Assembly: GCA_019722365.1 (NCBI GenBank)
Contig: JADFUC010000852.1
Span: forward strand, 1,116,001-1,180,000
Length of the DNA: 64,000 bases
From: Lithospermum erythrorhizon
Taxonomy: Eukaryota; Streptophyta; Magnoliopsida; Boraginales; Boraginaceae
Direction: 5' to 3'
Positions 49,991-62,159 of the stretch are shown in pieces; position 1 is the stretch's first letter, and every line of letters starts with the position of its first letter. Under the pieces are notes generated by a model. The model was given only the letters and a program-made list of their open reading frames with translations, did not search any database and was not told the origin of the DNA. A program made the position numbers and the translations under genes.

Positions 49991-50530
49991 CTAATAAACA
50001 TTAGCAGCTGTTGGCTTCCAATTCACCCCCCATGAACTCTTTCTTCTCCTAGGAGTAACAGTGTTTGAGTTTGCAGCCATCCTCATTTGCTCAATCAAAG
50101 CTTCTGTGTTCACTTCCTCTGACAATATCTCCTCCAATGTTTTAGAATTGATTGCAAGCTTCACTCTCCAAACACCATTTCTTGGCGAAGCCAGAACTTC
50201 GAGCCCGGAACCATTTGATAATCTTGTAAATAAGCCATCTATTGCTGTACCAGCAAGCTCTCTTTTCTTGATTTTTTCAGCTCTTGAGTGATTTTTTTTA
50301 ATGGAAGGGAGGAGATAGTAAAAATGGCCCTCAAAAAGTTTGTCGTTGTTTTGTAATGGATTGCTTATCTGACCCTGGATAAATATGTTGTAGCCAGGGA
50401 AGGTTGTGAGGATGTCTGCAACTATTTTGGGACCTTTTAGTTCTAGGATCTCACCTGAATCTCTCATGATTCTTATGAAATTCTTGCATGTTGTTACATC
50501 GGTTTGCCCTTTGATTGAACAATTCCCCAT
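49991..50530 (-). CDS. PADRE-domain (DUF4228) protein with N-myristoylation signal
   Basis: Single exon, 179 residues. The ATG at 50530 is chosen over an in-frame ATG at 50632 because it gives the family start MGNCSIK, with Gly2 for myristoylation and Cys4 for possible palmitoylation, which suggests attachment to the plasma membrane. Domain hallmarks: IMRDSGEILELKGPKIVADI, FPGYNIFIQG, then NPLQNNDKLFEGHFYYLLPS, and a basic C-terminal tail (TPRRRKSSWGVNWKPTAANV). PADRE genes are often induced by pathogens and abiotic stress; the biochemical role is unknown. It is convergent with the lipase-like gene, 471 bases between stop codons. Confidence 0.9.
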   Translation of the reverse strand: MGNCSIKGQTDVTTCKNFIRIMRDSGEILELKGPKIVADILTTFPGYNIFIQGQISNPLQNNDKLFEGHFYYLLPSIKKNHSRAEKIKKRELAGTAIDGLFTRLSNGSGLEVLASPRNGVWRVKLAINSKTLEEILSEEVNTEALIEQMRMAANSNTVTPRRRKSSWGVNWKPTAANVY

Positions 50531-50639
50531 GTTTGTTGAAATATTGGTAGTGTGTGAGCTTGTGAGAGAAAGCACTGAACACAGTATATGAAATTTATGG
50601 TGTTTGATGTCAGGTTTAATGTTCCAGTGCAACTCATCA

Positions 50640-51955
50640 GGTTTTTATAGTACAAAACTATGTGTTCAAATTTTGTAATTAATGTAATAGCTGATTTTGA
50701 CTGTCTTATTGCAGTTCTACTCTAGCATGGCATTATTGCCCTTGGAATCCTCTATATAACAAACATGCAATTTGGTTGGCTGAAAACAAAGTGATTAAAT
50801 AGACCTCACCAAGAAGACATTATTTTACAGTGTAGTAATAATAATAGTGGAATGTCAAAATTATTGCCTCTTTATGCTAAGTTATTCAACATTTTTTTAA
50901 TTAAAAGTTATCTGTCATGTCAATGTTATTCTTTCCTCTTAATTACTTTTTACTGTCACCCGCAGAGTCGAAGTGATGAAACTATGGGATCAAATTTCTG
51001 ATTCCGTCATTGCACCGAAAGGTATGGAGCATTATACAAATACATTGTCAAGAAACTCATGAAAAAATAGCCCATTCCTATCTTTCCCTATTAAAGCCAT
51101 TAAGAAATAAGTGGCCATGTATATGTGTAGTCAGTCATCTTTAAACTCTGCACATGTTCTAACATATTTAGAGAAGGACGAATCTTGAAATTTCATTCAA
51201 GTGATCACGGACTTTGATAGGGAAACAAGATGGCAATTGACAAGTAGGGTTATAGAAATAGACTTCTCTTTGGTGGCTAATTTAATATTTGAACTTATTA
51301 AGGAGCAAGGTGATCGGACCGTTGCCAAAATAAGTTAAGCAAATTATTCAACTGATCCATACAAATGTAGCCAGGACAAGGGGGATTAATATGCTAGTAC
51401 TATTAATATATTGATGTTATTGTATATGCATGTGGAGAGTATTTAAGACATTAGACATCTAGTTAATTTAACAATTTGTATTTGATGCTTTGCATGCATA
51501 TTCCAATCATGTAACTAATTTATTATTTATATGTAAATTTCCAGTAGTTATTGTAAATGACATTACAGGTTCTTACAAAGACAATTTTGTGAACGGCGGT
51601 TCAGTATTTCCCCAAGACAACCTTGTTTAGTCTGATATATTGTGCCGACTAAATGCTGGTGGTATGTCCTATAAAAAAATAAATAGTTGGTAGGTCCTAT
51701 TAAGACCAATATTTAATAACGTCCAAGAGATTAGTGATGTTTGTGACTTATTGGACATAATGTAAATTGTAAAGTGGGACTGTGGAAGGAACTACATGAG
51801 TAGTAGATTTTAGCATAATGCAAAGCTACAAACACCAATCTGTGCTCCTAGAAAGTGGACTAATGTATTTCTGCTTAATTCCATTTCCACCCATTCTATT
51901 AACCGAAGAAAGAAGCACAACACTACTAGTAGAAATCATACACCGACTAATTCGA
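50640..51955. other. Upstream region of the PADRE gene and intergenic DNA
   Basis: No gene. The 100 bases 5' of the PADRE start include an AAAAACC-rich leader and TTTTTATAGTAC (a TATA-like box near 50645). Further on the sequence is AT-rich and unassigned. Confidence 0.4.
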
Positions 51956-51960
51956 TTAGA

Positions 51961-52507
51961 GTTTGTTTGGATGGGTGGATTTGTATTGAGGATGGACTTA
52001 ATAAGAAATGGATTTGAAATCAAATTTATTGTTTGGGAAATCAATGAATTTGTCATTGGATTAAAAATACAAGAAAGGAATCTTATTGTGTTTTATTGTG
52101 GGTGGATTTGGTTTTGATCCCAGAGCTCGTGGTCTACTTTAGCTTCCTCTCCCTTGGCTTGGTTATCAGCTCGGTTATAATAAGGAGATAATGCGAATTT
52201 AACAAAAACACATGTCATATCGGATTTTACTAAAATAATACCCAGTCAGTTTATTTTTTTGAAACGAACATAAAGACTTTAAATTTATAATAAATGGAAT
52301 TCTTATTTATATTAATTTTCTATTTTTAAAATATTAAAATTCTACAAATTCATCACTTGAATTTTGGAATGTCTTTTTTTTGTATAATGAAATCCACTTA
52401 AATTGTAAGGTGATTTTGAATTCGTTGTTCATCGATTAGCCAAACGGGTCCATCGGACTAATTTTATATTAAATCAATCTCAAATCCTTCGATCCAAACA
52501 GGCCTTT
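51961..52507. mobile_element. GTTTGTTTGGAT-type MITE, about 547 bases
   Basis: The left end GTTTGTTTGGATGGGTGGAT matches, as an inverted repeat, the right end whose complement is GGCCTGTTTGGATCGAAGGA and TTTGAG. The inside is AT-rich without coding potential. The 'CCTGTTTGGAT' terminus is widespread in plant non-autonomous DNA transposons. Confidence 0.65.
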
Positions 52508-52619
52508 AGGGAGGGATTTTGGCTCTCTTTATTCTCCTTATTCTAAAAAGTTATTTTGAATTTTGTTTTTCGGTTCTTAAACTCCACTAGATCTTAATAC
52601 GGAGTAATATTATTGCATC

Positions 52620-53215
52620 TATGATATCTAATACAACAATATACTCCCTCCATCCATAAACTGCTGTTAGTTTTAATTTTTGAAACATTTAAGAGAACAT
52701 ATTTACTACTCCTTATTTCATTTGGACCGATGTTCATTTGTATTTTAGAAAATAAGTTAACTTTAATATTACTATACAAACGCTTTTAGAAATTAAATCA
52801 ATTAATATGGTCCGACACAAATTATATACGTATCTCGCGAAAACAGAAAATTCATGCCTTTCTTAGAGTCGATTACTCTAGTCAGAGACTCGCCTATTCA
52901 TGAGAGCGTTACATTATTAATGCATACTAAGCTCATTAATGCTCATTAATTCTATATGTACTCACTTCAATATAAAATGGTACTTCCTCCAATCAATTTT
53001 AATTGACTTTCTTGCTATACTAGAAAATCTTTAATTTTCAATTACTTTTAATGATATTATTAAAAAAATTAAAATTCATATTATGGAAAGAATTTAATGT
53101 ATCTAATCCAATTATAAATTTTATACTTTTTAGAATAATGAATACTTAATACTGACGGTCAAAGTTCAATTTCAAAAAAGCCAAACAACAATTAAAGTGG
53201 ATTGAGGAGACATAT
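52620..53215. mobile_element. Stowaway-like MITE copies
   Basis: One begins at about 52642 with ACTCCCTCCATCCATAAACT. A second at 52978-53212 runs from TACTTCCTCCAATCAATTTT to AAAGTGGATTGAGGAGACAT and is homologous to 41330-41540 along its length. No ORF. Confidence 0.6.
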
Positions 53216-53219
53216 ATTA

Positions 53220-55560
53220 AAATGTACCATTCAATTGAAAAAATGTACTAAAATTATTATAAGCACTTAATTAGAATTTGCATCAAAATTCGTTGAACAA
53301 ATTGGTATAGATTACCTAAACATTAAAAAATAAGCTTACACAATTGACATTAATGATTTTTAGTTAGAAATTCAGACGACATTTAAATGTGATTAAAAAG
53401 TAAAAAGAAAATATATCACAAAATGGTGTAATTTATATTTTGATCATTAATAAAACAAAAAACTTAATTTAATCAGAATCTCCACGAAAAATGCTGTGGG
53501 TCCAATTCTTCTTACATCACCTTGAGAAGAAATTAAGAGATTGTAATTCTGATTCACTCTTATCGAAAGATTCAACAACTGCTTAGAAACGATATTAATT
53601 CGGTTTAATTTCTAAAATGTTTTTTCCCTTGCATTTATTTATCTTGTATATCAACTGGATGCAGATATATGATCGGTACATTCTCTAGCAAACAATAGCT
53701 AGTGTAACATTTATTAATCTTGCAAACAAGAGGCTGCGAAAAAAGATCATGACATTTTTCACGTCACTAGTTTTGATCAAGCATACACTTCCAATTAATT
53801 GACCTTAATCCCAGTAAAGTGTTATTCCTCATTCTTGTAAGGGTCCAGCACTAGTGAATATTTTTGCCCACTCCTTTTCTCTTTCTCTACCTTTGACCAC
53901 ATAACTATCATTCCATATCAAAGAACAACTGAGTCTCTACATCTTCATTATTACCATTGTCAACCACCATCTCACTACAAATAACTTTACCTGATTTATT
54001 GGTGCTTAACATTTATTCTTTACAATTTAAGTATCTTACACACTAAAGGTCGGTCCAGTCAAAAATACCTACTGAGATATAAAAAAATATTATCATGGAT
54101 GATTAGATATCAAATACTATCTTCATTTCAAATTAATCAATTTTCACTTTACACAACTTTAATCTTCTATCAATTACTTTTTATGTACATTATGAAAAAT
54201 TACCAAAAAATAATAATATTATTAAAATATTTTAAACCAAATTCAATGATATCAATTTTATATTTTCAATGAGTGAATAAAAATTAATTTGTGGTCAAAG
54301 TTTCGACATGTCCTAAAATCCGCAATTAATCTAAATGGCGGGTGAATATACTCTTATTGCCTCATTTTAAATTGACAAGTTTTTAAACAAAATACTCTAA
54401 ACATATTTCAAAGCAATAATCATTTATATAAATTTTAATTATTATCAAAATATTTTATTTATAATATATTATTATTTTTGTTCTAAATTATAAGAGATTT
54501 TCACTACTATTTCTAATCGACCTTTGCTATGAATATTTTTTATTTACAGTTTATATAATAATTCTTATGAAAAACTATATCAATAAAAAATACATTTCAA
54601 ATTCTTTTCATTGATATAATTTTCATCAAATATTATACAACATAAACAAAAATATTTATAATCAAAGTTCAACTTATTTTAAGTAAAAAATCAAAATGTC
54701 CCTATCATTTAGGGACGAAGAAAGTACAAATTAAAGATTTATATATCAATATTGGAAACGACACTACAACAATTAATTTATGTAAACAAATCTAGGGTCA
54801 AAATTATAAATATAGATTGGATTAGTCACACACCTGCCACACCCAAAATTAAATTGAGATAGAGGTTGTATTATTCTTATAGCATACATAACAAGATGGA
54901 ATAATAATTTTGTGCAATGTTGGCTTAAACTCGAAAACTCAAGCTAAGAAAAGTTGGGAATTACTTTTCTAATTCATTTTAATCCGATATTTTTAATTTT
55001 CGAATACACAATCTACTAAATATATCTAAGGGGTTGGGAAATGCCAAGACGTCACCCTTGACACAAAGAATTTAGTTGCTACCATCTTTATTAAAAACTT
55101 GCATTGTACTACATACCAGTATACCATCCATGTCTCATATAGATACTTGTTAGATACTATATAATTCTTCCGCTTTTAAAATAGACATAATTTTTTAGAT
55201 AAAAATATTTTATTATGATAATAAAACTATATTGGAATTATAAAAGTTACACCTAAATGTAAAAAATTACATTAAGATTATAAAAGATATATTAAAATAC
55301 AAACAATCAACTACTATGAAAAACAATTTTTTCTAGTGATGATTATATATTTTGAAACGGAGAAATAGATATTTGAGTTAGATATTAAACAATAAAATAT
55401 TATATTAATGCGGTATTTTTATAACAAAAAAAAAGGGTTATGTTGTATAATATGCAAACATTAAAGCAGATGATAGAGACAAAAAATTTATAAGAAAATT
55501 TGGCAATCTTTGTGATTTAAGTATTAAAAATCACCTTAATAAGAAAGCATAAGCGAGGAG
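53220..55560. other. AT-rich intergenic DNA with further MITE traces
   Basis: 54110-54350 has CTTCATTTCAAATTAATCAA and AATTAATCTAAATGGCGGGT, a decayed relative of the CTCCCTCC element. Nothing coding was found. Confidence 0.5.
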
Positions 55561-55599
55561 GCAAGTATTGAAACACATCTGCTCCTACATATGGGTTGT

Positions 55600-55940
55600 T
55601 AGGCTAATGAGCCGAATCGAATCGAATATCAAAAAATTGCTCGACTTACGGCTAAAAAAGAGCTTACTGGCCGAATATCAAAATGATATTCGGTTCGATT
55701 CGAAGTCAATTTTTGATAAAATATTCGGCCTACCCCCGCTTCTTTCGAACGGCTTAAAAAAGCTCGGTTCGGCTCGTTTTTTTAAAAAAAAATATTAATC
55801 TTTGGGCTTTGGGGTTTATTGGTTTGGGTATTGGGCAACTAATTTGGGCTAATGGCTAATAGATAAAAGAGGGGAGGGGTATTATATTGGACCTGGGGAG
55901 GGGATTATTGGACCAAAGGTCCATATATATATTTTCGAAC

Positions 55941-56009
<69 letters not shown>

Positions 56010-56165
56010 TGAACCGAGCCGAGCCTTTTCGAATAGCTCGGCTCGGCCCTACGAATATCAATAATCAAGGCTCGGCTCTACGTTTCGTCCTCCGAGCCGA
56101 ACATCGAATCGAACAATTTCGAGCCGACAATCCGACCGAACCGAGCCTTTAAATTTACAACCCTG
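55600..56165. mobile_element. Palindrome-rich TCGAGCCGAG element around a (TA)n tract
   Basis: Both outer parts consist of degenerate palindromes of the words GAGCCGA, TCGAAC, GCTCGGTTCGGCTCG and ATATTCGG. A pure TA run lies at 55944-56007. The right end meets the O-methyltransferase pseudogene at about 56170. No ORF. It is GC-richer than surrounding DNA. A related style of element is in the NRP gene intron at 59645. Confidence 0.6.
55944..56007. repeat. (TA)n microsatellite
   Basis: About 64 bases of uninterrupted TA inside the palindrome-rich element. Confidence 0.95.
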
Positions 56166-56169
56166 TTCT

Positions 56170-56890
56170 TGCAACTTTCTTCCACCTTTAGGCCTTCCAA
56201 CTACTTGAGGAAGATCACAAAGACACAGACAACTGAGGAAGCTATTAGCAATGGCTTTGATCATATGTTCCTATCCCACCTCCAACATCAACAAGCTTTA
56301 TCATCCCTCAAAAATATGTCTACAATCATCATTTACAATCAAACCAGAGACAAACAAGGAATCAGTAGCCATGATTGCATTAAAGTTATGAGCAGCAACA
56401 ACTAGATGTGATTCATGACCATCACCACAATCCCATAATGCCTTCCCATGAGTAGTTTCAAAGGGTGTAGTGAGATCATTCTTGAACCAATTACACAATT
56501 GATGAAAAGGGTCAGTCGTTATTGGATCAAGCAATGCTAGAACATATTTAGACATGCTACATGGATCATCTTTGATTAGCATTCGACCGGCTAACGAAAG
56601 TGAATAGCCCTCTGCCTCTACTTGCTCTTCAGTTTCAGAAACTATTTTCGACTTCAAAAAGAACCCAGAATTTGTTAGCATTCGCATAAGGCGAGAAAGG
56701 CTATCGGCTTTCGATTTTTTCATGGGAAGAGCTTCTGCTAATTCAGAGATACTTATAGGTCTTCCATGCTTGTGAATGGTGTCTAAATTTCTAACTGAAC
56801 AGCATTATTAGTGAGAAAGAGTTTATCAACTTGAAGGTGTGGTTCCATATGAGTGCTTGAGCATTGAGAGCCTAGTATGAGGGGAGCCAT
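56170..56890 (-). pseudogene. Plant type-2 O-methyltransferase pseudogene
   Basis: Related enzymes methylate phenolics or flavonoids using SAM. Pieces in order: QALIWNHTFKLINSFSL, then IHKHGRPISISELAEALP and SLSRLMRMLTNSGFFLKSKI (dimerisation domain), LAGRMLIKDDP, TPFETTHGKALWDC, HNFNAIMATDS, the SAM motif LVDVGGGIGTY and IKAIANSF...CDLPQVVG. The longest open frame is 56723-56301. At least three breaks occur: one before IHKHG, one before LVDVGGG and one after GTY. The C-terminal catalytic third is missing, cut off where the palindrome-rich element begins. Substrate cannot be inferred. Confidence 0.8.
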
Positions 56891-57099
56891 TTGCCATCAT
56901 TGAGGATTTCTTTAGGGAGCCATTTTGGACATAAAGTTGGTCCATTGTTGCAAATTTATAAGGAAAAATCTTATCATTAGAGAATACATTATGCGAAATT
57001 CATATATTGAGTATTACATTTCCCACTTTGAGACTACTTTATATGTACAAAGGGCTATATTAAAATATTTCAACACTAGCATATATCATGTGCCATCAT

Positions 57100-59330
57100 C
57101 ACAACTGTAATAACGGAATCGAATTTACGCAATGCATACGAATCTAAACAAGAAATTAAGTAAATTATTGAAAATAAAGAGACGGAGATTTTAAATATTT
57201 ATGATTCTAATAATGTATTAAGACTAATCCATGAAACGTAGAAGTTAACATATTTCACTATAACGGACAACATATTACACACTTCAACTAAAACTACTTC
57301 CCGATGAGCAAACTATATGATACGGGGAAAAATGATCTTATGCGCGTTATTTATAAGAGTTGCCAGTTTGCAGTGAAAAGAAATAAACCAAATTTCAACC
57401 GATGCGGTAGACAGATCGTAAATGTACCATCTTCGCCATTCGACACGCGGTCTCAACCAGATCCAAGCTTTTAAGCCCAGATCGCCCTACGCATTTCCTT
57501 ACAGCCTATAAATACGCGCCTACCCATTCGGCGTGAATCACAAAAATCCATCCCTTAATACTTTTATCCTCTTTGAATCGCTACTAACTTGAGTGTCGGA
57601 GTTGCCTACTCGCTCTGCCTCCTGCCTCTACTTTCTTTATGTATCACGGCGACTCAAGGAGATAACTCGCACCAAAGGAAAACCATTGTTGACTCGGAGA
57701 TCCCCAAAGCTAAGTCCCAGCCGAACCATCCCATCGGGTGAGATTTCCACCGCCGTACTCACTATAACAACGTAGTCCGTGAGTTGGTTCGCCTGCTATA
57801 AATATGGAACAGAACAAACCCGATCTCTCACAAAATTTGAAGTGGGATCACTATGCTCGCATTACATAGAATAAATCCTAGACTATACTTTCTACTGTAT
57901 ATGACAACACAGTATGACGAGAATTTTAAGAATACAACTCTGACTACACTATTCAGAAGAATAGAATAACGAGACATAACCTATTCGAGAACCCTAATTC
58001 TCTATTTTATTGCTTATATACTCTGATTTTAGGATTAAGTAATCAAAAACAAGTAAAAGAGTATTTATAGGTTCAAAACAGCCTAAGAAAACCCTCAAAA
58101 CCGCTTCTCAAAATTACCGCATCGGAACCTAATCGAGACTTGACATCACCCGACTGCCTCGAACTATCTCTAGACCTCGAACTTCAAACATCGAGACATA
58201 AGTCGTGACTTACACCTTCTGACCCCAAGTCCCATCAAGCAAAAAGCCAGTACTGATTTTGATTCAAGACACACATTTCAACACAATCCATATCATCACA
58301 AAATACTCCGATTGAATCTATATTAACCGAAGGACACAGTATTTAAGTATAGAAAAATGATATTTCACCGCCTCAAAATAAAGTCGATCATCCAAAATTC
58401 TTTTTAAAATAAGTTGATTGTTTACTTTTTCAATGCAACTTTATACATCGGGAATTTACAAAAACGATTATCATTCTCATTCGCTTTTCACGTGTTAATA
58501 ATCTTTACATCACATCAAAATTACGAAACTTTATTATTTTTTTCATTGATTTCATAACTCCTTAATAAAGTACTTTTTCGCTGCATTTATTACTTATTTT
58601 GCTAAACTATGAAAGATAATATCACGCAATAATACTCGACAACACATTCTATCAAGAATCACGTTTGATAGACATAAGCCTATTTTCCTTCCCAGGTGCT
58701 CAAAATAATCTGGCATCGATCTTACAATAATGATTTAGTTTTTCCGCACTGAACTTTAATTAACTAACAGAATAGTCAAATATTTTAGCAACATTTTCTA
58801 TTGATAAGTTTTGAAAAAAAATGTGTGAAAACAATTTTGACAGATCAACATTTAAAAAAAATAGCACTATTAACACTATATTAATATTAATACTAGATCA
58901 AATTCAGTTGACCAATAATACAAAGTGGTGGCTATTGAGGAATTCTCAAGCCTCCCATTCCAGATAACCCAACCACCCTACCAAAACTCCCATATTTCCC
59001 TTAAAAGTCATCTAGGAAAACCAATCACAAGACAAACATGAAAGTGACAATTATCTTATTTTCATCACTTGGGCTCAACATTCATGTGTGGCCACAACCC
59101 ATATTCAACATTACATGTATTTTCTTCTTTTTCTTTTAATACAAAATTGGCACACAATATAAGTATTATAACACAATATACAGCAGACCGTTCCTTATGT
59201 TCCACTACTAAGATTTACACACCCATTCAAATAGCTGGTACTTGTATACCATCAGGGTTATCTAATCTTTGTTGTATACTTGTATATTATTTGTTGTGTA
59301 TAGCCTTTCGTCTTGTGTATTGATGGCAGA
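57100..59330. other. Intergenic region with an LTR-like segment
   Basis: 57400-58260 is less AT-rich. A TATA-like CCTATAAATACGCGCC at about 57505 is followed by an arginine/serine-rich 60-codon frame (57593-57775) of no known family, as in the LTR/leader region of a retrotransposon. Words such as TCGAGACTTGACATCACCCG and CTCGAACTTCAAACATCGAG near 58130-58190 suggest repeat debris. No PBS or domain was found. The rest is AT-rich. Confidence 0.35.
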
Positions 59331-59339
59331 TCATATATT

Positions 59340-61929
59340 TCATTCATCATTGTTACCAAAAATGTCCAAGAGAGACAGTGCCTTCGAAGACAAAACACAA
59401 AGAAAAATTAGATTCAAATTGGAACTTGATCGATCTCACAACAAAACAGACGAAGACGGGACGTTAACTCACCTCAGGAATATTCAACTCAAGGCGGAAC
59501 TTGGGGCCATCGTAGTGATGAAGAATAGGCCTGAATGAATCCTCCTCTAGGGGCTCACAGACTTTCCTTGTGACAACACGCACCTAGAAGATGGATGGAA
59601 GTAGAATGGAACTGCTAGTTAACAGTGCAGGCCATAACCGAGGATAATAACATACACTACTGCTGTTAGGGGTTCGGTTGGGGGACCCATTTTCACCGAT
59701 TCGAATGCATCGGAAGCCTGCGTCCGGTCCATCCGAACTGACCGAAACTATCTGGCTGAAGAATTCGGACCGATCGAACCGTCCGATATTATCCGAAACC
59801 GCACTGTGATCCCAAACCGAAAAAATACAAAAAAAACGAAATAAACTAATTAAAGGCATTTAACAATTAAAAATACTAAAAAAATAGTTAAACCTAATAC
59901 AAAAAAAAAATCGAAAATACAAAAATATCAATTCTATCCGGTTTCGTCCCGATCCGTTGGTTACCGTTTCGGATCCCGGATCTAACATTTGGATCCGGAC
60001 CGGAACCGGTTCTATTTCGGGCCGGTTTCCGGTTCGTCCTGCCCACCAACACCACTAAACATACCTGAGCTGGAAAGCGTGATTCTCCGGAGTTTTTCTT
60101 GTCTTCCCAGGCTGTAGGATCAATGTTAGTTCCACCGAAGGTAGCAGCCTGAAATAGTTGAAAATGCTAGTCATCAACTCTGTTTCCATGTACTATGGAG
60201 TAAAAGATTTTTGTATTCTTCAGCTCCTTTGATATGATAGAATAAGTTAAATTGACTCGTTATACTACCTACGCTTCCTAACTTGAGTCAATTCAGAGAC
60301 AACCTCCCTATTATAGGTTGTATACTATCCAATCCCCCTATCCTACTTAGGCAAGAGCTCATGTTAATGTATGCTATCCATCACTCGAGGATAGAAATTT
60401 GTGTTTAAATGCAGGGAATATCAACTCGTTAATATTTGCCCCCAAGACTAATCCAATCAAATGAAATTATATCATATGGATTACCCACAGAATAATGCAG
60501 AAATCGAACCTCGAAAATGCCATGAAGCTGATGGGTAGAGTAATTGTATAGGAAAAGCGGCAAGCCTGGTGTTATCGCCCTCACTGAATCACGGTAACGT
60601 GGTGGCAAGCCTGCAAGCAAAGAAGCATTCAAATAATAACATTCATAAACAGCATACTCTAAAAGAAACAAATTACCGAACGGTCTACTACAAAAGATTA
60701 TATCAACCAACATAAGAAGACATATATGTTATGTAATATTGGACATTGACTGTAGATTTATGCAAGAAAAATCAATAATTTCCCTCATTCTCACATCATA
60801 TGAACTTAGCATATCTGAGGTCAATATTTATGAGACATACATACACCTATAATCTCATAGCACAAGCAAGTCCAATTTGGTCCCGTGAGATCGATTTATT
60901 AAGGACACATGCAACAATGTAATCTTCCTCCATTTTTCTTGTATAAGATGATAAATCAAAATTGATTACCCATCCAAGGGGAGCAAAGTCATTATAATAG
61001 TCTAGTTCTAGATTAAAATTAGTGATCCTAGGAACATATAATGCCATAATATCTCTCCAAACATTCTATATATTTAAGATAATTAGAGGAAATGAATATG
61101 TTGGCAAAGATCAACAAATAAAATTTGTACTAATTTCTATAGTAAAGAAGGGGGACACATTAGTTAACTACATGGCCAAAATAAAATATCTAAAACTATA
61201 TAAATCCACATAAAATCTATCATTTTAAATAAATAAATGAATTAATTAAAATGAAGAAGTACAGTACTTACCAAAAAGCTGTCTTTTAAGATTCTCTGCC
61301 ATAGTATCATTATTACAAACAAAAATATACCCACCAATTGTCTCATTTCTAGGCAAAGATTCAGAAGCAGGCAAAGTCTTGAATCTCTTATCCACACCAT
61401 TACTCTCACCATCTTTCTCCTTCTTGATCTCCTTATTATTCTTACTCTTCTTCCCATTTTTGCCCTCATCATTTTTCACATTCTTCCCGTATTTCCCACC
61501 CAAATAAACATTTTTATTACCCCCCACCTTCCCATAATCATAATCCACAGGGCTATTTTGGTAAATTCCTTTGTTAAACCCACCGTTGACCCCAATTCCA
61601 GAATCAGTATAAGGTGAAACATTTCCAAGCTTCCATTGATTTCCATTAAAAAGGGTATAATCTGAATTTACCATACTTTTACCCCGTTGACCGAGTTGAC
61701 CTTCAGCTACTGAACCTAAAGAAGCATAACAATTCACATAATTCTTAGATGAACTACCCAAATTAACCTCGCCACCGACACGTAAATCGAAGTTCCTACG
61801 ATCCTCAGGACGCTTAGAAACATAGCTAGTACTCCAAATTGAGTCGTTTACTGAGAGATTGGAGAAGTTGGTAGTTTGCAAACGGAGTTGATCACTAAAT
61901 TGATGAAAAGATGATTGATTGTTGTCCAT
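59340..61929 (-). CDS. NRP: DCD-domain asparagine-rich protein (NRP type)
   Basis: Five exons on the minus strand, 61929-61272, 60610-60510, 60148-60065, 59583-59473 and 59381-59340, join in frame to 331 residues. The N-terminal 195 residues are rich in N, G, S and K, with a lysine-rich block (KNGKKSKNNKEIKKEKDG). The C-terminal DCD (development and cell death) domain starts at about residue 199 with GGYIFVCNNDTMAENLKRQL, continues FGLPPRYRDSVRAITPGLPL, FLYNY and HGIFEAATFGGTNIDPTAWE, then SRFPAQVRVVTRKVCEPLEE, and ends ALSLLDIFGNNDE. Members take part in ER- and osmotic-stress cell-death signalling in plants. A 410-base repeat is inserted in the third intron. The start at 61929 follows a leader with an in-frame stop upstream. 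Confidence 0.92.
59645..60058. mobile_element. GC-rich palindromic element in NRP intron 3
   Basis: The flanks GGTTCGGTTGGGGGACCCAT and CCGGTTTCCGGTTCGTCCTG, plus internal ATCCGAACTGACCGAAACTA and CCGGAACCGGTTCTATTTCG, are strings of short inverted words around CCGAA/TTCGG. An A-rich centre with TAAAAATACTAAA-like text splits it in two. It has no ORF and is spliced out with the intron. Confidence 0.6.
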
Positions 61930-62159
61930 TTTGGTTGGTTTTTTGGTTTGTTGAGATTAATGGGGTTGTGTGAAAAAGTCGTGATATTTGAGTATAGTAC
62001 AGTGGGTGGAGGTTGAAAATGGATAATGAAGAGTAGTTGAGGAGGGGGGGGGTGTATATATGTGGTTGGAGAAGGTTCTTGAGAGGAAAGTTCTGGGAGA
62101 GAGGGAGATTGCGTGTACACTTGTCTAATTGAGAGAATAGGTAATTAGACTTAATTCTT

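Noticed and set aside
51818..52117. 99-codon frame downstream of the PADRE promoter
   Set aside because: It spans the end of a MITE and lacks any family motif or codon signature.
55856..56068. 70-codon frame with an isoleucine-tyrosine repeat
   Set aside because: Same cause, the second (TA)n tract.
61242..61472. Arginine/methionine-rich minus-strand frame
   Set aside because: Alternative frame of NRP exon 1; the 227-codon frame with the DCD start is the real one.
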